Source: Oscheius onirici (Eukaryota; Nematoda; Chromadorea; Rhabditida; Rhabditidae). Taken from it: DNA of 64,000 nt. This document shows, piece after piece, positions 43,506-56,834 of the stretch; within the stretch, counting starts at the first letter, position 1, and each line of letters opens with the position of its first letter. The position numbers and the translations under genes are program-made. The notes under the pieces are model-generated. The model made no database searches. It saw only the letters and a program-made list of their open reading frames with translations, and was not told the origin of the DNA. The DNA lies in contig OW051469.1 of the NCBI GenBank assembly GCA_932521025.1, forward strand, positions 2,244,398 through 2,308,397, given 5' to 3'.

Positions 43506-46104
43506 TCAAATTACATCACCTAATACAATTGACGATTTGGCAAGAAGATAGAATCCAGCAGCACCCGCTGCGACGAGTAAATGAAGGGCGTATCGGGGGA
43601 TCTTTGTGTGTGTTGCAGCTTTAGACGGAGCCCGTGCCTAAAAACTCGAGGATTGAGATGAAAGAATAGCGCAAACAAACCGTTTTCGTATAATCCTGAA
43701 GGAATCGTCCTTTCAGAAGACTTGGCGGCATCAACTTGGCTAGATATTGGGCATCGGAGCATAACGCGTCGAGAGGAAGCTCGTTTGGCATCGTCGAAAG
43801 AAGTTGGTGGAGGAAGGGCATTTCTCTGAAAGACGAACGATTACTTGACTGAAAAGAAACGTCTGGGAAAGCGTCGAACTAAAGCTGACGAGGTCTGAAA
43901 ACAAGGAGAAAATAGCGCTGTGGCAGGCCGATAGCGGAGGGTGACTGGGTGAGAAGTTCGTATGTGGGGCATACTACAAAGAAGGGGCCAGATAAAACTC
44001 TTGAAGAAGAATAATTTGAGGAAGCTAGTTAACCTAATGTGGAACGTTTCTTTTTCTTATCACGGTGTGGAAATGCAAGGCAATATGAATGGGATGCGGA
44101 AGAACAGTGAGAAGAAGAGGGAAAATAGTGGGGATAAACATGGGTGAGGTTAATTGGGAAAGAAAAATGTGAGCGTAGAAATAGAGGGTAACATCGAGAA
44201 GAATAGGCGACAAACGACAGGATGGGAATAATGAGAAGAACAGTAACAATGAAAAGCAGAGACAGGGCCGAAAAAACATGGAAAACAAAAAGTAGAAGAC
44301 CCACCTTTCTGTCGTAAGTATAGCCGGTCTCCTGTACAGAACCACCGCTGTCGATAAATAGACGGGAAGGAGTGGCTGTGAGGCTAAGAGAACATCAAAA
44401 ATTCGGACAATCTGAAGATGGGGGAATAACAGAAACATGAAGAAAAGGATACCTGCTGGTAGTGATGTAATGAATGACTGAACCAGGTCAGTGGCCAACT
44501 AAGGGCAAAAAGTGAGCCTAGCTGTGTTCCGCGCATGATCATTTCCAGCTGGGGATCTACCCTTGACAGTATTACATACCTAAAATGGAATAAAATCAGC
44601 AAAAATGAATAACAAACATGTAATCAAGTTCTTTGAGCACGCTCTCTTCAAGAGACTTCAACAGGTAATTATTGAAAGCGCCGCAATGGGACAGCTGACA
44701 GCATATTCGTAGGGCCTTCTCCACACCGCAGACTAATAATATCGTCAAGCAAACATCGTGAAAACCTAAAAATGTAAGTCATGAGAATAAAAATAAGCAA
44801 TACGAGCCTTGATAATAATGGAAGCGGTAATTCGACTGTAATACTCGTACAATTAGCGGAATTAGTTCGTCTTGAAGCAGTACTCGATGATCTTCGGAAA
44901 TGTTCGGCGGGAAGCGGGCCAGCGTTCGATGGACATCCAGTTCTACCTGAAAATTTGAAAGTAATACGGTGTTATGGTGACTGTGATTTCGAAACACCGT
45001 GACAAGACGGTTAGGGATGGACGGAAGATAGGGCTGTAGCAACGGAGTAAAGGATATGTCAGAGAGCTAGGTTGACAATGACAGATGCAGCGATGGAGAG
45101 AAGGGATATTTGAAGAGGTAAGAATGCTAGCCGAAAAGGGAGAGCGTTGGGCATAGACTGGGACCGACAGTAGCAGATACGTGAAATTGAAGAAGAAATT
45201 TTACCTGTTTCCACTCTGGATGCTCCTTCAGGAGATCGATGTCTACATTGTCAGAGTCTTCTGCATAGCCGGGTAGTTCAGATAGCTCGGAAGCGGCCGA
45301 TTCAAAATCGGAATCACATGAAACGGCGTCATAGTCCTGATCCTCTTCCAGCGGTAACAGATTGGCGGCCAGGACGGGCCAAATTCGAGATCGAAACTCG
45401 TCGTCTACCAATCCGCCAGCGGAACAAGCAAACGTCCGTAACTCGTCTGCAATTTGTGGCTTGAAATGAAAGAGAGAAAGACTGACCTATGTACAATGAG
45501 AGATCTTCTTGGGAATGATCAGCTAGGAATGATGCAATCACCTGCCGCTTCACCTTCAGCGCCTTGAACTTGGCTACCTTGATTGGGCTGTCCGAGAACT
45601 CGTGATCCGACTGAAAAACAAGAGACTGTGCTTGAAGTTTGTAAAACACGTGGCAATGCAGAACAGATGTGACAAGTTATAAGACACGGAACAAGTACAC
45701 ATCACGATCTAATGTTGGTTTTTTTTGGTGTGAACAGCATGAGCCACCATAAAATCGGCATGGTAGGCTGGTGTCGAGGGGCAGAACGGTCAGGCATATG
45801 CAGTTCACAAACACGGCACGGACTTGTCCCCAAGATCAAAGAAGTCGAACATTGCGTCACAGACAACGACCAGCTAGGCCATATGATGCACCAAAGCACA
45901 TCACGGTTTTCGGACAGAAGACAACAACTTTATAATTGACAGTTGAAACGATGACATAGCATCCGAAGAACAAAAACAACAAGAAAAAGAACCTACCCCG
46001 CACGGTGTTAGTCGTTCGATGTCTTCGCAAGACGCGGCCGCCCATTTGCCGCTCGTCGGCTTCTCGAAGTGCTGAGGCGTCGTGGGCAGGCTTATGGACG
46101 TCAT
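43506..46104 (-). CDS. TBC1D20: TBC1D20-type Rab GTPase-activating protein
   Basis: Nine exons: 46104-45997, 45610-45487, 45446-45205, 44946-44808, 44765-44618, 44579-44453, 44411-44305, 43825-43681, 43637-43506. They total 1272 nt (423 aa; human 403). The TBC domain shows its start (DDEFRSRIWPVL), the arginine finger in ELDVHRTLARFPP (about R165) and the glutamine finger in HYYQGFHD (about Q204), then LFALSWPLTWFSHSL. A C-terminal membrane anchor (YALHLLVAAGAAGFYLLA) fits TBC1D20, which sits on the ER and inactivates Rab1 and Rab18. Both catalytic residues are present. The intron 44766-44807 appears to start with GC (CAAG then GCTCGT), forced by the conserved YYQG-FHD join. The start was chosen as the first ATG of the in-frame first exon. 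Confidence 0.9.
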
Positions 46105-46759
46105 TTGAGCCAGAGGCGACTGAAAATTAACGAATAAACAAGGTAAAATTGAAGGAAAGGAGCGAGAAAGAAGGATATCGTGCTTGTCTCTTTTGAGGGA
46201 AATCCCTTCTGGGCAGTTTATTTTGCAAAAAAATAGTGTCTCTCTATTCGAAACGTCTGGAAAAACAATAAACAGACCGAAAAATTGAGAAATTGATCGA
46301 TTTCGGCTCAGTCGTGTTGTTGGTTAAAGGACTGTGTGAGCGGGTCCAGCCGCGATCGACCTGCTGCAAAGAGATTCGACCCGCCCGTTTCCCAGAAAAA
46401 TTCAAGGTTCTCGCCTCAAATTGCCTTTTGTTGTTGTTTTTTTCGTTGCTTTTTTGTTATTTCTTGTCGCAAAATATTCGCGAAGCATTGCTGTATGTAT
46501 TTTGGACGACAAATAAGTGATTTCACAGAAAAATCGACGAGAAATCTCAGGTTTTGAGCAACGTTGATTTCATAGCGTTTGATTTCAATTCCTGTGCTTC
46601 AATTTCATTTTTTACGTCATAATTTTGCTCCTGAATGACGTAAACATATCGGTAATGGCAAATATTGGATTTGCAAGCTCCTTTTACCAAAATTTCAAGC
46701 CATTATTCACTGACTGCCGTTCTCTTCTCTATGTTCTTCAAAAATGTACTTATTTTCAG
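46105..46759. other. Divergent TBC1D20-ATP synthase f upstream region
   Basis: 655 bp between divergent starts. No repeat family or extra exon recognised. It ends with TATTTTCAG (46751-46759), which abuts the ATP synthase f start codon directly and is a strong candidate trans-splice acceptor. Confidence 0.45.
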
Positions 46760-47755
46760 ATGGCCTGGCTCCGTCCTCCCCCGGCAGGAACCAAGCTCAC
46801 TCCATGGGTACCAGACCTCATCTTTGTCCCCATCTCGCGTGCCGTCGAACGCGTTGGAGTCTTTTTTTACAATAGGTCAGCCTTATTTCACGTTATTTTA
46901 AAACTGTTTTGTTGCTTTACTCGGCAGAATCAGCTGACCATCTAATAATTGTTCCATCATACAAAATTCATCGTTGCAGGGTCCTCAACAAGACTGAGAT
47001 TGGTCTTTTCGACAAGCGCTGGAACAAGAAGGTTCATGGCCCCTACTGCCACTGGCGTTATTATGGAAAACGTAAGCTCTTTGACTATCCGCTGCCACTA
47101 TGAGAGCGTTTCCTATGTTTTTTTTCGACGTACTGTTTGTAGAGTGCAAGACTTAAAGCAGGTTTTTTGTGCGTAACTTATGCTGCGGCAGTGAGGCTAC
47201 GTTTTGCCTACGAGCCGACTCGACAGTTAAAAACAGGCTTGAAACAGCTCAACAAAAAGGTGTCTATTTTTGCTGTTGCCTAGTGTTGATTTAGCATGAG
47301 CCATAACCAAGCCCACCCGAACCCCCCACGCGTTTTTCACGCAACTTACTCGTCGCTTCCCAAAAAATCTGCCCCAAATTCATAGATTGCGCCGTTTGAT
47401 ATAGGCTACTGGTTCAATGGAAAACAGCTCTGCCTATAAATCAATTCCAATTTTCAGTTGATACTAAACTAATGGACGTGAAGCTGGGCGAGCTGCCAGC
47501 CTGGATTGCCCGTCGCGAGAAGACGCCGGGAGCCTTCTACAACGAGTTCATGCGCAACATCTGGAGAGTTCACAACAAGTACTATTCTGGTCCCGTCTAC
47601 GCCAACACTGTAAGCTCTTTCTCGTCAAAAATCACTTTTATCTCTTGTTTTAGGTGAAAACGATCTTCCGCTTCGTCTTTGCCTACTCCTTCCTCAATTG
47701 GCTGGTCAAGTCCCATCGCTATTTGGACTTCCAGAAGACCATGTACCACTGGTGA
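46760..47755 (+). CDS. ATP5MF: Mitochondrial ATP synthase subunit f
   Basis: Four exons: 46760-46875, 46980-47071, 47458-47609, 47654-47755. They total 462 nt (153 aa). The extended N-terminal part (LTPWVPDLIFVPISRAVER, TEIGLFDKRWNKKVHGPYCH) is typical of the nematode form. The core carries KLGELPAWIARREKTPGAF and the single membrane helix near the end (IFRFVFAYSFLNWL), finishing KTMYHW. Subunit f is a small Fo-sector protein of the inner-membrane peripheral stalk region and helps dimerise complex V. The ATG directly follows a TATTTTCAG acceptor, so the mRNA start is probably spliced-leader derived. Codon bias toward C-ending codons fits a highly expressed gene. Confidence 0.88.
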
Positions 47756-48592
47756 ACACTCCGAGGCGGGGGAGCTAGCGACCTTTTTAGTGTGTTCATT
47801 GTTTCAATTGTGACAGATAAATAGTGTAATTTACCCGGGATAAAGCTATTCTCCTCTTTGGTTTGTTCCCACGAATGTACTTTGCCTGATTCTCTCCTGA
47901 AAATGAGGTCAATCAATCTACACGGAAAGCTTCTCGCTCTCGCCGTATTACATGTGGCGTCCTCGAAAATTCACTTTAGCTGACGAGAGCCTCAGATGCT
48001 TGAAATTTCGGAATTTAGTCCCCAAAATCGATATCGGTGTTCGTATTTTTTAAAAATTTTGGGAATCAGACTTTACACTTCTTTTGTCTTTCCAGGAAAC
48101 GCACCCTTCCTTATATTTTAGTCCCTGATCCCCCAGAGGCTAAATCCAGACTTTATAACAGTCTCTCCCCGCCTACTGTTTCTCCTTCCACCATTAACGG
48201 TCTCCCAAACATTTTTCAGTGAGCCACTGTTTAAAAGGAGCCACACTTGAGTGTGCTTTGTCTTTTCTTGTTCCCATTTTTCCTACGTGTTAGCCTATCA
48301 TTTTGGTACAAAATTAGAGTGAAAACTTAGGGATTGAAAGGAAACGCCAGGAAATCAACGTTGCTTAAAATTATTATTCCTAGTGAAAGAATTGGACTGG
48401 TCTCATCTTTTTTCCACTCCGATGAGCCTTTTCTGTACTTTAATAAGTCAGAAAATCTGATCACTCTTCCAGTCCATCCATTTTTCACGCAACAACGAAT
48501 TCTCGACAGTTTTGCCTTCTCTGAAGTTTGCTTTTCTGTTTTTTTGTCTCGTACTTTCTACCAAGCAGCTCATTTTCAGCCATCGCTAAGAG
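47756..48592. other. ATP synthase f-dTMP kinase spacer
   Basis: 837 bp, no supported exon. It ends with CATTTTCAG (48581-48589), 3 nt before the dTMP kinase start, another likely trans-splice acceptor. Confidence 0.4.
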
Positions 48593-50711
<2,119 letters not shown>

Positions 50712-51588
50712 TTCTTACCACTTTTTTTGCGTTGTTTACATTGTATTTATCCTCGCTCACCTTAAGTGACCTTAAACAGATCGTATTGTCTTGCCACCGT
50801 AATTACCGCCACCAGGTGCCTCTCGCTCTCCTTCTAATCCGCTCCGTTGACTAACAGCTACACGATTGATGCGATTCCGGGTCCAGATGTCACTTTTCCC
50901 TTTTGTATAATTACCGTTCCTTATAAGACCCAGCTGGTGATGGTCGGGTTTCTCTAACAGGTTTTCATTTCTTTCACTAATTCTTTGGAAATAAAACGGG
51001 GAACAGAAGCTATGGAATCATGAAGCATCGACAGAGCTCGCCGATGTTGACATGAAAAAAACCTGCTTGTCTTTAGCCCCGGCGCTGGCGAGAACCGTAA
51101 AATTTGTGATTTTGGCTTGAGGCCACTCGGCGAGCAGTTTTCTCGGTCAATTTTGTATGTTCTAAGCTTTTTTTCGGATCTCAACTTTTGGCCTGTTTTT
51201 TTCGGGTTACTGTAGTTTGATGCCTATCCTAAAAATAGACGTGTTTATCCTAGATTTGGACTGTACGGGACAGTCTTTTGGACAACAACCCAGCGTTGTT
51301 TGAAATAGGTGATCTTGGGGAAACTGATCGAAAGTCTGGCTGTCCTGTCCCTTCAACAAGACGAGATAAAAAGCAGACTATTTTTTTCAGAGGACAATAT
51401 ACACAGAGAAGATAGGATTAAAAGGGATATGGGATCACAGGAAAGTAGTAAAAGTCATCAATATTTCGGTGTAGGAAAGCTATAGGTAGATTGGGAGGGG
51501 AATACAGAGTCAAAGAAAAATAATACAGTCGAGGCACCGGTAATCTGCAAACTGAGGCTGGGGGTCATTCAATAGGGATAAGAAATTT
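50712..51588. other. Convergent 3' spacer of dTMP kinase and EGL-43
   Basis: 877 bp between convergent 3' ends. It contains a short TTTAGGATAAG-family piece near 51195-51255 (TACTGTAGTTTGATGCCTAT, CCTAAAAATAG) and no coding exon. Confidence 0.4.
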
Positions 51589-54500
51589 CTAAGTCGAAGC
51601 TATGGATAACATTGTGGCTAGAGGCAGATCGGGAGCGCTGTCGTGCTTCTTCAGATGGCGGTCGAGGTTGGTCTGCTGACCGAAACAGCGGTCGCAGCGT
51701 GGACAACGAAATGGACGCTCCTTGTTGTGGATGTTGCGGACGTGACGCTGGAGATTGGAGCTGATGGAGAAGGATCTCTCGCAGTACTGGCACTGAAATT
51801 TTGAGAGTTTGGCTCAGTGTCTAAACTGTTCAGTACTGAGAGTCACAATTACAGTAAGAATCATAGGGATCCTGTAATCAATGAAAGAGTATCTGGTTCA
51901 GTGTCTGGAAGAACAGACTGTCCAGTTATTGTACTGTTTAAAGAGTCACAGTGACAGTAAGGGTGCTTGGTCGGGTTACTGTAGTTTGATGCCGAGAGTC
52001 ACAGTTACTCGGAGTTTGGTTCTGTGTCTAGACGAACAGTCACTGATACTGTGTACTTCAGAGAGTCACAGTTACAGTGTGAGTCAAGACTCTCACGTAT
52101 TCTCAAATCACCGAAAGAGGGTCTGGTTCAGTAAATACTGTTCAGTCAATACTACTAAGGATTTTTAAGAGTTACAGTAATAGTAAGGACTCTCACCTGG
52201 AATCTGTCAGAGGGTCATTTCTGGTCAGAAAAAAATTCAGGTCTTTGTGGCCAGGTCAAGGAACTTGACTGTTGAAAAAGTCAAAAAACTGATCAAATAT
52301 GGTTCAGAAGACTTTTCGAAAGTATTGGACAGACTGTACACAAAATTCCGAATGCAGTCCTTTAAAAAAGTTTCGTAACGAGACCCCTTGACATGCACGA
52401 GGCTTTGACTGAGTATCAAACGTTGATTAAAGGACTGCATATTCTCGGGATTTGCTTCACAGATTATCTATAAAATCTTGTACGGGACTCTTTTGGAACG
52501 ATTTGAGCTAGGGATGGGAACAGTATCACGGATTACTGTAGTTTTCTCACCACGTTACAAAACGGCTATACCGCTATCATCTTCGCGACTGGACCAAAAG
52601 AATGTGAATTGGTCCCAACATGAAAATGTATCGGTTTCAGTATTTTTTAGAGTGGATAGGCCGCAATAGGGGCTGTCCAAATTTGTCTCATTTTTTTCCG
52701 GTCCAAGAATCCATTTGCAAAACTTTTCCATGTTCTACAAGGTTGTAGTTTTTGATCTGCTCAACAACTTTGCAGAGCATCAAAAAGTATGAACATTCTT
52801 TCTTTGGCGTAAAACGAGTGAAACTGATTCTGTACCAGTCAAACCCCTCGTTGAGCATAGGTATAGGTGTCCTCATGCCCATCTAGTGTATCAATATTGG
52901 TCTCTAGGGGGCTCCAATAGCCTCCCAGCTCGAATAATAGAGACACCCTCAAGAGCCCGCGGTTCGTCTCTAATTGGCCTACAGTAATCCCTTGCGAAGA
53001 GGAGTCTGGAGGGAGCGCTAATCGCCTCAAGGACCTGCCCAGTTTACCCAGTCGGCGTCCCTTTGAGTCTCTCATACCTTATATGGCTGTTCTCCTGTAT
53101 GAGTCCGCAGATGTCTCGTCAGATTCGCTGAGCGGGGAAAGACCTTCTGGCAGAATTTACACGTGTATCGGTCCTTGCTGCTCTTGATCTGCTGCTGAGG
53201 AACTGAGAACGGCTGAGGACCACCATAGGGGAAGGGACGCTGAAGGAGAGACAGAAAGGCTGAAGGGGAGAAGGCATTCATCGCTGCGAGACCCGGCATC
53301 AGTGGACTGTCCTTCTTGCCATCATCTTCGTCGTTTAGGGAGTCTGGTGTGGCGCTGTCTTCCTAAAAATGAGGATTGAGAGAGAGAGACTGAGAGAAAC
53401 GAACCAGGTCACGTTTGGCTGAGAGGTCCAGTGGAGAAGTCTCTGGATCAGAGGTGGTCGGAGTTTTTCTTCCATGCTCACTGCCGGGATTACTGTAAAA
53501 GTTTGGATTATGCAGGACAGAAAGTCAGAGAATCAGAGAGGCAGAGAGACAGTCTGAAGAAGACTCTCACCTAGATCTCGGTGAACTTTCTCCATCCGAT
53601 GTACTGGCTGCCAGCATCTTACTGTAGTGTTCCATTCCGGGGAACATGGCGAAAGGAACGGGCATCTGAACAGAGAGTATAAATAAAAAACCTCTCTTGA
53701 CTACCTGAGTGGCCAACTGCATGAGATTGGGCCAGAGATGAGGCATCATCGGCAGCATGGGGAATGCCGGACCCATGGGTCCGAGCATTGGCTTGTAGAC
53801 TGCTCCCATGTCGCACATGGCTCGATGCTTGACAAGAGCGGCGTGACTTGGAAGCGACTGCTGGCAACTGGGACACTGCCAACCGTCCTGAAATTTGAAT
53901 CTAGAGATGACAGACGGAGAGGGGGCGGTATACAGAACAAATCCGATAATAGGAGGTGGGGACAGTTGAGGACAGCTCTCTCTCGGAGCAATCAAGCCCC
54001 CCTCGTCCCATAAAACATCCAATTCGTTACTATAGGTACATCTGATGAAATTGAAGGGAGAGAGCAGGTGATTGTGGGAAAGGACGCGCGAAGTGAAGAA
54101 GTACCGACGTCAGTGGGAAAGAGACAGAGGATCAAGCTCCCGAAATTGGTGGTCGAGCGGTTGCAATGATGGGCTTGCGCATCCCCTTTTTCCCCTGCGG
54201 GACAGGTGGCCATCAGCTGCAGTGGTTTTCAGGTGATTAGGCTTAGGAAAACTGGAGGGAATGGATCCAGAGAGAGGGGATAGTCCGAGAACATTAGAGA
54301 GTCTCTTTCCTTCTGTTCCTCTGTTTTTCTGTTCCTCTTTCTGTCCCCCATTTCCTCATCACCGTCTCCAGACCCCCTCAAAAGCAGCCAAGGAATCTGA
54401 GCAGCTGTCGGGGTCGTCAGGGAAACGTAGACACAATTGGGCGCCCGGGCTTTCGCAGGTGCAAATCACCTCCAGCTAGTCCCTAATTGGGTAATACCAC

Positions 54501-56834
54501 CTACCAGATGGACTCGTCGGTGGCGACAGAGGTTGCTGAACTGGGTGTAGGCCTTGCTGCAGACGTGGCAACGGAACGGCTTCGACGAGCAATGGATATG
54601 TGAATGCTGCTTGAGACCACTGAAAAGATGTTATTGAGGTTGGGGAGAGAATCTGCTTAATTATGCTGCTCCAGGTGAGAGATCGTCTTTCAGATGGCAA
54701 TGTTTCCCTCTCCCTCCCCGTATCGTTTCGGATAAGATCCGCAGGCGCACACTCTCCTTAGCAAATAGAAGAGACTAATGCACCTTGGCGCCAAACACAC
54801 ACCTCTGGACGCATCCCTCGGGAGAAGAGCTACTGTAGGACAGAAAGAAAGAGGGACAGAGAGACAAGAAAACCAACCTGGCGCTACTGAAGCTCTTCGA
54901 GCAGACAGTACACTTGTGAGCAGCGTTGTCAGCCTGACCGGGCTCTAGTTCTCCAGACTCTCGACCGTCAGCGACCGAACCACTGTCCGAGATTTCTTCT
55001 TCGGCTCTGAAAGAGGTGATGCGTAGAGAGGGGCTGAGGGATGTCTGTCATGGATACCGAATGGCCTTTTGAGGAATGGAATTGGGAAACTGTAAAAGGG
55101 GGGATTGTCTAAAAGGTGTGAAGAAGCGCCGTGTGCGAAAACAACTCTCCCTTTTAGCCGGATCATATTTGGGCCATCTCTCGCGGTTTACTTTGTAACT
55201 TTCTCTCTCTCTCTCTTACCCCTCATCCTTCTCGTCCTTTCCATCCACATCGATGTCATTCTCCTCGTCATCTTCATCTTCCGTATTGGAGTCAGCCAGT
55301 CGCGTCAACAATAGCCTTTCTCCTTTATGAACGGCTCTGGCCGTCTGTAGAAAAGTCTGAAAGGGATGCGGTTTGGATTTTTCTGAATTGATTTGCCAAT
55401 ACCTTGTTCTCCACCTGACGAAGAGAGATATTGGCCGCGTCATTGTCATCTGCCTCCTTGATCAAATTCAGAATTAGGATGGCGTTCGGGTCGGGAGTTT
55501 GGGTCTGGAAAGAGACAGATTATGAGAGGGTACTGTTCGGTCACTGGTATTTTAGAGAGTTGGTGATATACTTTAGAAATACTTTGGTATATCGCCGAAA
55601 CTCAGGAGGGAGAGAGTTTAGGCCTAGAAATAGAATTTCACAACTGAGAATTTACAGTATTTTGAAACTATTGACCAGTAGGTAGTCAGAAGACAGACCA
55701 GACAGTATAGGTCGAGAAAAAATTGAACATCTTCAACTCTCTGATTCTCTATCACTCTCTCACTCTCTGACTCTGTCTTTGTTTATCTGACTCTCTGACG
55801 CTCTGTCTCTCCTCTGGTAGTATAGGTCAAGAGTATTACCCTATACTCTCTCAGTATTGCCCCAATCCCACGCTCTTCAGAAAGTTCCCGTTCCCTTTCT
55901 TTGTCTCTCTCTCTTTACTGGAATTGATTCCTCGAAGCTTCAGGTGTGTGCTCGTCTCGAGGCATTGATGAGACTACGGTAGGCCGCCGGGGCACATGTG
56001 CAAATCATCCCCTGTCTTTCCCCCGTTATCCCATTACTGATAATCAGTCCGAGACGAGAATCTTGGGCTGAGAAAATTCAATTTCTTGGGGGGAAGACGA
56101 GCGTGAGAAGAAGCTTACGGGTTACGGTAACTGAGAGGAGGAGGACCGGACGACGCTCTCTCTCCATATTGACAGAACGAAATCACTCTCTCTTCTCACT
56201 AAAGAAAAGCGAGAAGTTGTAGAACAGAGGGTGTATGGAGAGTGGGAGAAATCAATGTGCCCGGCTCTCCTAAGACTACGAATTCAGATTCCCACAGCAC
56301 ACCTGCTTCGACCAGCCACTTCTCATTCTCTCCCTCTCTACGCAACTTGTTTTCCACAGCACCCTTGTCTCAAAATGACCGACTGTCGTCACACACACAA
56401 TCAGATTGCTCTTTCACGATATTTTCAGATATTTTGATGGACAAAGGAGGGGGAGACTGCATCCCACGCATGGGTCTCACTGCCACTGGGATACTCGGCT
56501 AAGGGTCATTCGATGATACCGGGGTCAGTTTCTATTGAGCCTAGGAGGAAAGTGAGAAGTGCCGACTATCTGTAGAAGAAGGAATCTGCTTGGGAGAGAG
56601 ACAGAGAGACTCAGAGACTGAGGGAACTGGGTGAGAGAGACAGAGGCAAAGATACAGAGGGACAGAGATTCTCTGGATATCAGAAATGAGTCCGGAACAA
56701 GCTAAAAGACTCACCTTGTCCACGATACCTATCAGCTTCCCAGCCGGGATTTCTGTCGTAGCCCTGAGCGAATTTGAGAACTGTGTATCGGGCTTAACTT
56801 CGACGCTCCGTAAAAAATCGCCGTCGATGCTCAT
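51589..56834 (-). CDS. egl-43: EGL-43 / PRDM3-PRDM16-type zinc-finger regulator
   Basis: Ten exons: 56834-56715, 55504-55403, 55344-55220, 55006-54878, 54619-54505, 53887-53705, 53665-53571, 53492-53405, 53362-53078, 51792-51589. They total 1446 nt (481 aa). An N-terminal stretch (about 1-115) looks like a decayed PR/SET domain. Then a first C2H2 set: [56 protein letters not shown]. Next come a Met/Pro-rich spacer and SPLDLSAKR, a CtBP-binding PLDLS motif. The second set of three fingers is [36 protein letters not shown] and [19 protein letters not shown]. This split finger layout is diagnostic of EVI1/PRDM16. In C. elegans the homologue controls neuron migration and anchor-cell fate; nuclear repressor function is inferred. 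Long introns and a 3.7-kb upstream spacer suggest complex regulation. Confidence 0.92.
52354..52439. mobile_element. Small MITE-like element with GCAGTCCTTTA termini
   Basis: 86 bp bounded by GCAGTCCTTTAAA and TTAAAGGACTGC, with GAGTATCAAACGTTG inside, a diverged piece of the family A arm. Related termini occur near 11505 and 38957. It lies in the large last intron of egl-43. Confidence 0.6.
52718..52795. repeat. Short palindrome, family C
   Basis: ATGTTCTACAAGGTTGTAG pairs with CAACAACTTTGCAGAGCAT across a short loop containing TTTTGATCTG. It lies in the last intron of egl-43. Confidence 0.65.
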
